A stretch of 6,085 nt of DNA from Planctomycetota bacterium (GCA_013151315.1 JAADIN010000223.1:1-6085); one strand, 5' to 3'; shown: positions 1-5,947, counted from the first letter of the stretch. The notes: generated from the sequence alone by a model not told the origin. A program made the numbers and translations.

Positions 1-795
1 ATTTGAGCACCACATGCTCGGCCATGTTCATGGCCAATGCCGTTTTTCCCATGCTGGGCCGTGCGGCAAGAATCACCAGCTCGGAGTTCTGTAAACCGCC
101 GGTCATATGATCGAAATCGTCAAAGCCCGTTTCCAGGCCCCCGAAGGCATGTTGCTGATCCATCCGCGCATCGATGCGATCGAGCGAGTCGGCTAGCACT
201 TCGCTGATGACACTCAGTTCGCCGCCGCTGCGAGATTCGAGAATACTAAAAACGCTCTCTTCCGCCTTGCTGAGCATCTCGCGCGTCTCGGCAGTCGGGT
301 CGTACGCGTCGTGAACGATGTCGGTGCCGACATGGATGAGCGAGCGGAGCACCGCTTTGTCGGCAACAATACGGGCGTAGTATTCGGCATGGGCTGCGGT
401 GGGTACCTGCCGGGCCACTTCGGCGAGATAGGCTGCCCCGCCGATCTTTTCAAATTGATCGGCCATGCGAAGGCGTTCGACCAGCAGCATGGGATCGATT
501 TGCTGCCCGCCATCGTGCATTTGCAGGAGATGCTCGAAGAGACACCGATTGGCGTCATCGTAGATTTGGGGCGAATAATAAGCGCCACTTCGTCGAAGAC
601 TTGCGGCAGCAAAAGGATGCTGCCAAGGACCGCCTTTTCGGCGTCCAAGTTGCGGGGAAGCTGGCGATCAAAAGCTGCCCCAGGGGAACCCTTGGGCGAC
701 AGGCCTTTGCCGGAGGATGGCCCGGAGGACGATGACCCAGGGGACGACGGCAGATTCCCTTCGACAGTAGCCACTTGAAGTTTGCTCCCTTCCAC
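1..795 (-). CDS. dnaB: Replicative DNA helicase DnaB, N-terminal part, frame interrupted and cut by window edge
   Basis: DnaB is the hexameric ring helicase that unwinds DNA at the replication fork. The first frame runs from a GTG at 795 through about 76 residues: a low-complexity Ser/Gly/Pro leader (about 1-40), then the family start PRNLDAEKAVLGSILL (47-62) and DEVALIIRP. From there that frame turns to nonsense and ends at 214. The family sequence resumes one base back, at 568, with QIYDDANRCLFEHLLQMHDG, and stays open for 189 codons to the left edge. It carries the rest of the N-terminal domain (GGAAYLAEVARQVPTAAHAEYYA), the linker helices and a Walker A motif ARPSMGKT at 41-64. The two frames join at a run of four C (minus strand, 568-571); loss of 1 or 4 bases explains it. 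No Shine-Dalgarno is visible. The gene lies 37 bp after rplI. Identity is very sure; whether the break is real is not. Confidence 0.93.
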
Positions 796-798
796 CGG

Positions 799-832
799 GA
801 CGGTGGGGCTATTTACGTGACGGTAGGGCTAT
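799..832. repeat. 14-bp direct repeat filling the rplI-dnaB gap
   Basis: Two copies of GACGGTRGGGCTAT (plus-strand reading, 799-812 and 819-832) differ at one position and are separated by TTACGT. Together they occupy nearly all of the 37 bp between the rplI stop and the dnaB GTG. The cause could be a small tandem duplication or a pair of binding sites; the sequence alone does not decide. Confidence 0.7.
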
Positions 833-1375
833 CTACTCGGCAACGTCGGCACCGACGGTTGGCACGACCCAAACTTTCAACTCGCCATCGACGTGGCTGG
901 AAAGGCGGAATTTTACGGTGTAGAGGCCTAGTTCTTTGAGCACCCCTTCCAGGCGGATCTGATCGACCTTGAGCGAAATGCCGTTTTTCTTGAGCACCTC
1001 GGCGATCTCGGGAGCGCCGACACTGCCATACAAATGCCCCTCGGCCGTGGCGTTGGCTTCGATCGTGATGCTCTGCTTGGAAATTTCGGTGGCATACTTG
1101 CGAAGCGTTGATTGGTGGGCCTTTTCCAAGGCTTGCAGTTTCGAACGATGCTTCTCGACCATCCGTTTGTGATGCTCAGAGGCAACGGTGGCCAACCCCT
1201 GAGGCAGCAAATAGTTGTTCGCATAGCCGGGGCGCACTTCGACCACATCGCCCTGCTGGCCCAGGTCTTCTACCGACTGAATGAGCAACAATTCGATGCC
1301 GCCGGTGGGGCCCTTGGGCAACCGTTTGGCAAACTGCATCTTTCGGGTACGTCGGCTTTTTAGTCTTGTTTTCAT
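833..1375 (-). CDS. rplI: 50S ribosomal protein L9 (bL9) with basic N-terminal extension
   Basis: bL9 binds 23S rRNA with its N-terminal domain and reaches out from the large subunit through a long helix. The 180-residue product has the family signature GDVVEVRPGYANNYLLPQGLA at 42-62, a charged helical connector (about 68-100) and the C-terminal domain (about 101-176, with GHLYGSVGAPEIAEVLKKNGI). The ordinary bL9 start aligns near residue 27 (IELLLIQSVEDLG), so about 25 residues rich in Lys and Arg precede it. I place the start at the ATG at 1375; the in-frame ATG at 1339, 12 codons on, is an alternative. Neither has a clear Shine-Dalgarno. The frame is also open further upstream to 1621, but that stretch overlaps ssb in another frame and is low-complexity, so I exclude it. 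It follows ssb by 58 bp and precedes dnaB. Confidence 0.95.
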   Translation of the reverse strand: MKTRLKSRRTRKMQFAKRLPKGPTGGIELLLIQSVEDLGQQGDVVEVRPGYANNYLLPQGLATVASEHHKRMVEKHRSKLQALEKAHQSTLRKYATEISKQSITIEANATAEGHLYGSVGAPEIAEVLKKNGISLKVDQIRLEGVLKELGLYTVKFRLSSHVDGELKVWVVPTVGADVAE

Positions 1376-1401
1376 AGGTCGAGAGGGGGTGTGATTAAAT
1401 G

Positions 1402-1424
1402 TTTGCTGTTTAGATTTGCTGTTT
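1402..1424. repeat. 10-bp direct repeat between ssb and rplI
   Basis: TTTGCTGTTT occurs twice, at 1402-1411 and 1415-1424 (period 13), in the 58-bp gap just after the ssb stop. In the minus-strand transcript this reads AAACAGCAAA twice. Its role is unknown; chance or a local duplication is possible in such a short spacer. Confidence 0.6.
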
Positions 1425-1433
1425 GGATACCGA

Positions 1434-1934
1434 CTAGAAGGGGATTTCGTCGTTGGGGGGCATCGAAGGGGCAGGCGGTTGATTGGAGGATTGGCCGGAC
1501 ATGGCATCGCTGTACTCTGGCTGCCCGTAGTCCGACGGTTGGCTTTGTTGGCTAGACTGTTGCCCTTGGAAGGACCCGCCGTTGGAGCGTTGGCCACCGC
1601 CGCCTCCACCTTTGCTCCCAAGCATTTGCATTTTTTCGCCGACGACTTTGAGCTTCGACCGCTTCTGACCGTCCTTTTCCCAAGTATCCAGTTTGAGGCG
1701 ACCTTCGATTAGTACCGAGGAACCTTTGCTGAGATACTCGTTGGCGACCTCGGCAGTGCGGCCCCAGAGCGTCACGTCGACAAACGTGGTTTCCTCGGTC
1801 CACTGGTCGTTGCGCTTCACGCGATCGTTGATCGCCAAACCGATATCTGAGACAGCCATCCCGCTGGGGATATACCGCAACTCAGGGTCGCGAGTCAGAT
1901 TCCCAACCAGTGTTACGCGATTGTAGCTTGCCAT
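1434..1934 (-). CDS. ssb: Single-stranded DNA-binding protein
   Basis: SSB coats single-stranded DNA in replication, repair and recombination, and recruits partner proteins through its acidic C-terminal tip. The 166-residue product has a complete OB fold (about 1-108), starting MASYNRVTLVGNLTRDPELR, with WTEETTFVDVTLWG (45-58) and aromatic positions W45, W58 and W85 seen in the family. A Gly-rich stretch (109-114) and a Gln/Ser/Pro linker follow, and the protein ends NDEIPF, the classic partner-binding tip. Length is normal. The ATG at 1934 is preceded by AAGGGAG about ten bases upstream. It sits between rpsF and rplI, where ssb is often found; rpsR, which commonly follows it, is absent. Confidence 0.98.
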   Translation of the reverse strand: MASYNRVTLVGNLTRDPELRYIPSGMAVSDIGLAINDRVKRNDQWTEETTFVDVTLWGRTAEVANEYLSKGSSVLIEGRLKLDTWEKDGQKRSKLKVVGEKMQMLGSKGGGGGGQRSNGGSFQGQQSSQQSQPSDYGQPEYSDAMSGQSSNQPPAPSMPPNDEIPF

Positions 1935-1942
1935 AGTATGGA

Positions 1943-1949
1943 CTCCCTT
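1943..1949 (-). promoter_or_regulatory. Ribosome binding site of ssb
   Basis: The minus strand reads AAGGGAG here, with eight bases between it and the ssb ATG at 1934. It supports that start. Most genes in this window have no Shine-Dalgarno this clear. Confidence 0.6.
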
Positions 1950-1966
1950 ATCTTCCTCTGGCGACC

Positions 1967-1985
1967 GTCGACAATGATAGTCGAC
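1967..1985. repeat. Inverted repeat in the rpsF-ssb spacer
   Basis: GTCGAC at 1967-1972 and again at 1980-1985, with a 7-base loop. Each arm is itself a palindrome, so this can be read as a direct or an inverted repeat. It lies about 33 bp upstream of the ssb ATG in the 118-bp gap between rpsF and ssb. No T-run follows on the minus strand, so it is not a typical intrinsic terminator. A weaker stem (GTGC/GCAC, 2033-2046) lies just after the rpsF stop. Confidence 0.4.
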
Positions 1986-2052
1986 CGGCCTCTACTGGAC
2001 ATTTGTATCCTCAAGCCACAGCCTAGCAAATCGTGCCGAAAAGCACAAATGG

Positions 2053-2553
2053 CTAGCTTGCAGTGGCTTCTTCCTTGGTTTCCGTAGGCTTGGTTTCCGT
2101 AGGCTTCGTTTCCGGAGCCCCATTCCCCTCGGCAGGCGACTCGGAGGTCTCCGGCTCGCCCGTTTCAGGCTCATCCGTGGTCGCTTCGCCCTTGGCGTGG
2201 GCGATGATTGGCTCGATCAGGCTTTCAGGCAGCTTGACGAACAGCTGGCGGAGGATGCCCTCTTTGATCTCGCATTGCTTGTTCAAGGGCGACACTTGGG
2301 ATGGGGGGAGATGGAAATAAGTAATCCAATAAGCTCCCTTGCGGTGGCCCTTGATCGGGTAGGCCAAGCGTCGTTCTTCCCACAGTCGGCTGACCTCAAG
2401 CTCGCCTCCTGCGGCCTCGATCATTTCTGCAACGACACCCGGCAGCCCTTGGGGATCGCGTGCCAAACGATTCGCATCGAAGATAAACATACCTTCGTAG
2501 GCTACCTTTTTTGTGTTTGCGGTCTCTTTTGCGTTTGCCGTGTTGTCTGCCAA
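2053..2553 (-). CDS. rpsF: 30S ribosomal protein S6 (bS6) with acidic repeat tail, TTG start
   Basis: bS6 is a small-subunit protein that, with S18, binds the central domain of 16S rRNA. The 166-residue product has the S6 fold at about 18-118: YEGMFIFDANR, then the family segment LWEERRLAYPIKGHRKGAYWITYF (57-80) and EIKEGILRQLFVKL. About 17 residues precede the usual start. A tail of about 45 residues rich in Glu, Thr and Pro follows, ending in three near-copies of PTETK. The start is TTG at 2553, chosen because a strong GGAGGT lies six bases upstream; the first in-frame ATG (Met22) would cut into the first strand. It lies 69 bp after pth and 118 bp before ssb. Confidence 0.96.
   Translation of the reverse strand: MADNTANAKETANTKKVAYEGMFIFDANRLARDPQGLPGVVAEMIEAAGGELEVSRLWEERRLAYPIKGHRKGAYWITYFHLPPSQVSPLNKQCEIKEGILRQLFVKLPESLIEPIIAHAKGEATTDEPETGEPETSESPAEGNGAPETKPTETKPTETKEEATAS
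2077..2121 (-). repeat. 15-bp tandem repeat coding the S6 tail
   Basis: The 15-bp unit GGTTTCCGTAGGCTT (plus strand) is present in two exact tandem copies at 2077-2091 and 2092-2106, with a degenerate third copy at 2107-2121. In rpsF it encodes the repeated PTETK near the C-terminus. As an in-frame unit it could expand or contract without breaking the gene. Confidence 0.75.
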
Positions 2554-2559
2554 AACCTT

Positions 2560-2565
2560 ACCTCC
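2560..2565 (-). promoter_or_regulatory. Strong Shine-Dalgarno of rpsF that fixes a TTG start
   Basis: The minus strand reads GGAGGT here, six bases before the TTG at 2553. It is the best Shine-Dalgarno in the window and the main reason for taking TTG as the rpsF start. Confidence 0.75.
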
Positions 2566-2604
2566 GAAAAAATTGTATCTTGTGGGCTTATGTTTGTGGT
2601 ATTT

Positions 2605-2620
2605 CCGTCCGGTCGGACGG
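2605..2620. repeat. Hairpin just after the pth stop
   Basis: CCGTCCG and CGGACGG form a perfect inverted repeat with two bases between them (a 6-bp stem with a 4-base loop is the likely fold). It begins two bases after the pth stop codon on the minus strand. The transcript continues GAAATACC with no U-run, so it is not a standard intrinsic terminator. It could protect the mRNA end or mark a processing point between pth and rpsF; that is inference. Confidence 0.55.
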
Positions 2621-2622
2621 CG

Positions 2623-3186
2623 CTAACTTCTGTTGTATTGGTTCATCGCTTGATCGATGCCGCTGCTTATCCAGGTTTCTACTGCGTCGGAGGCCCGCTG
2701 GACCTGCTGTTTGGCAAGCTTCCCGTCTTCGCCAGTGAGCTTGCCAAGCACAAAGTCGGCTGCATTCCAGCGGTCGGGTACCGGTCCGATGCCAACCCGC
2801 AATCGCGGGAACTTGTCGGACGCCAACTGCTGAATCGTATCTGCCAACCCTTTTTGTCCGCCGGCCGAACCTCCGGTCCGTATCCTTAACACTCCCAAAT
2901 CCAAGTTGAAATCGTCGCACACCAACAGCAGCTCGTCGAGGTCTAGCTTGTAAAAGTCGACCACCTGCCGCACACTCCGCCCGCTGAGATTCATAAACGT
3001 CAGCGGCATCAGGAGCAACGTTCGCTCTCCTTGGATTGGGCATTCTTGCAACAATCCATCAAATTTACTTCTTCCAGGCCCCGTACCATGACGCTTGGCC
3101 AAGCTTCGGATGACGTCGAATCCGATGTTATGTCGAGTCGAGTCGTACTTCTTCCCGGGGTTTCCTAAGCCGACCACCAGTTTCAT
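2623..3186 (-). CDS. pth: Peptidyl-tRNA hydrolase
   Basis: Pth cleaves the ester bond of peptidyl-tRNAs that drop off the ribosome, freeing the tRNA for reuse. The 187-residue product has the normal length and the family motifs: MKLVVGLGNPG with Asn9, STRHNIGF with the catalytic His19, PLTFMNLSG with Asn66, and CDDFNLDLG with Asp91 at the place of the catalytic Asp of the E. coli enzyme. The later segment GGSAGGQKGL (105-114) has Gln-Lys where E. coli has His-Asn. I take the ATG at 3186; a TTG at 3189 directly before it is less likely. It follows rplY by 21 bp, so the two are probably co-transcribed, matching the ctc-spoVC pair of Bacillus. Confidence 0.97.
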   Translation of the reverse strand: MKLVVGLGNPGKKYDSTRHNIGFDVIRSLAKRHGTGPGRSKFDGLLQECPIQGERTLLLMPLTFMNLSGRSVRQVVDFYKLDLDELLLVCDDFNLDLGVLRIRTGGSAGGQKGLADTIQQLASDKFPRLRVGIGPVPDRWNAADFVLGKLTGEDGKLAKQQVQRASDAVETWISSGIDQAMNQYNRS

Positions 3187-3207
3187 CAAATTCTATCCAT
3201 CTACGAT

Positions 3208-3855
3208 CTACTTTGCTTCTGCCTGCTCATCATCGTCTTTCTTCTGTCCGATAACTTCCGGCTCGACACTTCCACTCACGGCTTCCTCGGCCGAATCTTC
3301 CTCCGAAGGTGTCGCGGTCGGTTCCACGCATTGAACGATGACCGCATCGGCGTCTCCCGTGAACGTCGCTCCCTCGGGCAAGCCCGACAGTTCCGAAGCC
3401 TTGAGCAAACCGCCCAAGTGCAGCTCGTTGACATTGGCTTGCAGTTGCTCAGGAATATTTGCCGGAGAGGTTTCAATTTCCAGGTGATGGATCAGGTGCT
3501 CGATCACTCCGCCTTCATGAGTACCCGGCGCTTCGCCACGTAGCGAAACGGGGACTTCAATTTTGACGCGATCTTTCTCATCGACGCGAAGCAGATCGAC
3601 GTGGAGCACGTATTGCTGAAAGGTGTCCCATTGAATGTCTTTTAGCAACGCCTGGCACTTGGCAGCGCCGGCGAGCTGAACAACTTTTGCTCCGTGCCGC
3701 AGCGAGGCTCTAAGCTGGTCGGAGCTAATTGACAAACTGACCGACTCTTCGCCGTGGCCGTAGAGGACGGCCGGCAAATGGCCACTCGCGCGGAGGCGAC
3801 GATTTCTCAATTTGCCGTGTTGTTCACGGGCTGCGACTTCAAGTACATCCGACAT
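3208..3855 (-). CDS. rplY: 50S ribosomal protein L25, long Ctc/TL5 form
   Basis: This protein binds 5S rRNA in the large subunit; the two-domain form is called Ctc in Bacillus and TL5 in Thermus. The 215-residue product starts MSDVLEVAAREQHGK and carries the 5S-binding signature RRLRASGHLPAVLYGHG (19-35), the rest of the N-domain to about 96 (including YVLHVDLLRVD), then the beta-rich TL5 domain (about 97-180, with VSLRGEAPGTHEGGVIEHL). An acidic tail of about 35 residues follows. I place the start at the ATG at 3855, preceded by CAGGT; a TTG nine codons upstream (3882) would add residues that do not look like the family. It sits between prs and pth, as ctc does in Bacillus. Confidence 0.96.
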   Translation of the reverse strand: MSDVLEVAAREQHGKLRNRRLRASGHLPAVLYGHGEESVSLSISSDQLRASLRHGAKVVQLAGAAKCQALLKDIQWDTFQQYVLHVDLLRVDEKDRVKIEVPVSLRGEAPGTHEGGVIEHLIHHLEIETSPANIPEQLQANVNELHLGGLLKASELSGLPEGATFTGDADAVIVQCVEPTATPSEEDSAEEAVSGSVEPEVIGQKKDDDEQAEAK

Positions 3856-3958
3856 GGTTTGACCTGCGACCTTGACCTTCAATCATTGGAACAGCCACCC
3901 AGGCTCCCTCGCCGGATAGTTGATTCGTCTGACTGATTCAGAAAACGGGAAGCTTCTC

Positions 3959-3986
3959 ATTGTGCCCGATTCGATGCGAATTTCAA
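3959..3986 (-). promoter_or_regulatory. Candidate sigma70-type promoter for rplY-pth
   Basis: On the minus strand TTGAAA (3981-3986) and CACAAT (3959-3964) are separated by 16 bases. They match the -35 at five of six and the -10 at four of six positions. It lies in the 159-bp gap between the prs stop and the rplY ATG, giving an expected leader of roughly 95 bases. It would let the ribosomal genes be transcribed separately from prs. It rests on pattern matching alone. Confidence 0.42.
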
Positions 3987-4014
3987 CCCCAAGCAGAGGA
4001 ATTTAGGGGGATTC

Positions 4015-4954
4015 TCAACCAAAGAGGAGGCTGATCGATTCGTTGCGGTGAATTCGCTTAATCGCCTCGCCAAGTAGGGGGGCGATACTCAGGATCTTGG
4101 TTTGGGGCATGATTTGGTCGTCGCTCAGCGGAATCGAGTCAGTACAGACCAAACTGGCCAAATTGGCGGCTTTGAGGCGTTCGACTGCCGGGCCGCAAAA
4201 AACGGCGTGAGAGGTCGCGACGTGGATTTCCCGGGCTCCGTGTTCTCGAAGTACCTTGGCGGCTCCGCAAATCGAGCCCGCGGTGCTGATCATGTCGTCG
4301 AACATGAGCACGATTTTCCCGTCGACCGAGTTGCCGATAATGTTTGCCTGAACCGTTTCTTCGGCACTAGTACGCCGTTATGATGGCCAGCTCGCCGCCC
4401 AGCCGCTTCATGTGCCCCAGGGCCCGTTTGATGCTGCCCTCGTCAGGACTGGCGATTACCAAATCCTCGCTAGGAATCTTCTTCGACAAAAAGTGCTCGT
4501 TCAGCACTGGAGCTGCGTAAAGATGGTCGACCGGCACGTCGAAAAACCCCTGAATCTGGGCGGCGTGCAGATCCATCGTCAACACCCGATCGGCACCAGC
4601 CCGAGCGATCAGATTGGCCACCAGCTTGGCTGTGATCGGAACACGGCCTTCATCTTTACGATCTTGCCTAGCATAGCCAAAGTACGGAATGACAGCGGTA
4701 ACCCGTTCGGCACTGGCTCGTTTGCAATTGTCGATCATGACCAACAACTGCATCAGATTTTCGTTGGCCGGCGGGCAGGTCGGCTGGATAAGATAGACAT
4801 CGCGGCCCCGAATGTCTTCGTCGATCTTGCAGGAAGTCTCGCCATCGGGAAAAGAGCCGAGCGAGATCGCTCCGAGCGGCACGCCCAGGTAGTCGGCAAT
4901 TGACTGGCTAAGCCCCAGATTGGCGTTGCCGCTAAACAGTTTTAAGTCGGTCAT
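4015..4954 (-). CDS. prs: Ribose-phosphate pyrophosphokinase (PRPP synthetase), frame interrupted in the catalytic loop
   Basis: Prs makes PRPP from ribose 5-phosphate and ATP, feeding nucleotide, His and Trp synthesis. From the ATG at 4954 one frame codes 195 residues with FPDGE (35-39), YARQDRKDEGR (94-104), DLHAAQIQGFF (128-138, catalytic His130) and SPDEGSIKRA. It reads GGELAII and then hits TAG at 4367-4369. The family sequence resumes in the next frame at 4377 with RRTSAEETVQANIIG, then the PRPP-binding loop LMFDDMISTAGS, and ends RIHRNESISLLFG at 4015. Families read AIIDKRR here, so Asp-Lys is missing along with the frame; a 5-base loss between about 4378 and 4383 fits best. The repaired protein would be about 315 residues, the normal length. 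The gene lies between the glmU-like gene and rplY. Identity is certain; function as written is doubtful. Confidence 0.95.
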
Positions 4955-5014
4955 TGGAATTCGGAATGTGGATGACGGAAGTGGGAATTGGCCGCTTGCG
5001 GCTTAGCGATAACC

Positions 5015-5788
5015 TCAAATCTCTACTTTTCTCATCTCGTCTTCCACGGTACGCAACTCTTCCATGTTATTGATGCTCATCGACTCGCACGGCTGAAGTA
5101 CCTTGTGGGCACTCACACGTTTGCCGGCGGCCAGGAGTAGAGCAGGACAATCGGTGAGATAAAATTCTTCTTGGGCATTTTTTGACGTGAGTTGGTCGAG
5201 GGCCGCCAGCAGCTCGCTAGCCTCGAAAACATAGGTGCTCACGTTCACTTCGCGAATCGCTCGTTGCTCGTCGGTCGCATCCTTCTGTTCGACAATCCCC
5301 ACAAAATCGCCTTCTGGACTACGCACAATTCGCCCATAACCGGTCGGGTCGTCTTTATCGACCGTTCCTAACAGACAGGCCGGCTGCTCGGCATTAAATA
5401 TCTCCAGTAGCTTCCGCAGGGAACTCACCTGCACCATGCACTGATCGCCGGCGATCACCAGCACAGGCCCCTGATGTTTGGCCAATTGTGCGCGACACAT
5501 CATCACCGCATGGCCGGTACCAAGTTGCTCATGCTGCTCGGCAAAGTCGATGCCCCGCTCGCCGGCCAGCTCAGCCCGTACCAACTCGGCCTGATAACCG
5601 ACCACCACGACCGTCTGTTCGATGCCCGACTCTCGCAGCGCATCGGTCACATACCGCAGCATGGGCCGGTCGCAAACCGGCACCAAGACCTTGGGAAGCT
5701 CCGATTCCATGCGGGTGCCCTTGCCAGCGGCCAGCACGATCGCCAAAGCGGAAGAAATTGCCGTAGTCTTTGTATTCGAATAGGCCAT
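5015..5788 (-). CDS. glmU: GlmU-type nucleotidyltransferase (UDP-GlcNAc pyrophosphorylase domain only)
   Basis: By family, this enzyme joins a sugar 1-phosphate (GlcNAc-1-P for GlmU) to UTP, giving the nucleotide sugar used for peptidoglycan and other glycans. The 257-residue product has the uridylyltransferase motifs in order: LAAGKGTRM (19-27), LPKVL with Lys33, QLGTGHAV (88-95), AGD (113-115), GYGRIVR (150-156), EQKDA (167-171), EVN with Asn182, and INNMEEL (239-245). It ends just after that, with no left-handed beta-helix hexapeptide repeats, so the acetyltransferase half of ordinary GlmU (about 450 residues) is missing. The ATG at 5788 is chosen; the frame is open to a GTG at 5905 but those 39 residues do not look like the family. 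It is 60 bp before prs, as in Bacillus gcaD-prs. Substrate is inferred from context; another NDP-sugar pyrophosphorylase remains possible. Confidence 0.88.
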   Translation of the reverse strand: MAYSNTKTTAISSALAIVLAAGKGTRMESELPKVLVPVCDRPMLRYVTDALRESGIEQTVVVVGYQAELVRAELAGERGIDFAEQHEQLGTGHAVMMCRAQLAKHQGPVLVIAGDQCMVQVSSLRKLLEIFNAEQPACLLGTVDKDDPTGYGRIVRSPEGDFVGIVEQKDATDEQRAIREVNVSTYVFEASELLAALDQLTSKNAQEEFYLTDCPALLLAAGKRVSAHKVLQPCESMSINNMEELRTVEDEMRKVEI

Positions 5789-5867
5789 ACGCCCATCTTG
5801 CCATGAACCGATACGGCCTGCCAAGGGAGCAGACGAAATTCGGATTGCAGAATTCGCAAACCCAGTC

Positions 5868-5884
5868 GCGCTGCCACGCAGCGC
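5868..5884. repeat. Hairpin in the leader of the glmU-like gene
   Basis: GCGCTGC and GCAGCGC form a perfect 7-bp inverted repeat with a 3-base loop, about 80 bases upstream of the glmU-like ATG. No T-run follows on either strand. It could be a leader structure or the remnant of a terminator for an upstream gene. The rest of 5789-5947 shows no clear promoter. Confidence 0.55.
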
Positions 5885-5947
5885 ACAGCAGACGATTTCA
5901 GGCACATCTGCATGGAGAAGCCCAGTTGGCAGAAAACTAGTGCTCTG

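Noticed and set aside
311..778. Plus-strand open frame opposite dnaB
   Set aside because: Antisense to clear DnaB sequence in both frames; no start context or recognisable product.
1376..1621. Upstream in-frame extension of rplI
   Set aside because: It overlaps ssb in another frame and translates to low-complexity Pro/Ser/Arg sequence; the ssb reading is certain.
2554..2580. TACAAT upstream of rpsF as a -10 box
   Set aside because: No acceptable -35 at 16-18 bases, and the transcript would begin inside or next to the Shine-Dalgarno.
2197..2889. Long plus-strand open frame (230 codons)
   Set aside because: It lies antisense to rpsF and pth, both of which have full family motifs, and its product resembles nothing; a shadow of GC-rich coding DNA.
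4363..4395. Programmed frameshifting in prs
   Set aside because: No slippery heptamer is present, and a +1 shift would still omit the conserved Asp-Lys of the catalytic loop; a deletion explains both.
4991..5002. Palindrome GCCGCTTGCGGC between the glmU-like gene and prs as a terminator
   Set aside because: The loop is only two bases (or a short 4-bp stem) and no T-run follows on the minus strand; the genes are probably co-transcribed.
5789..5905. Longer start (GTG at 5905) for the glmU-like gene
   Set aside because: The extra 39 residues do not match the family, while the ATG at 5788 places LAAGKGTRM about 19 residues in, closer to the usual position.
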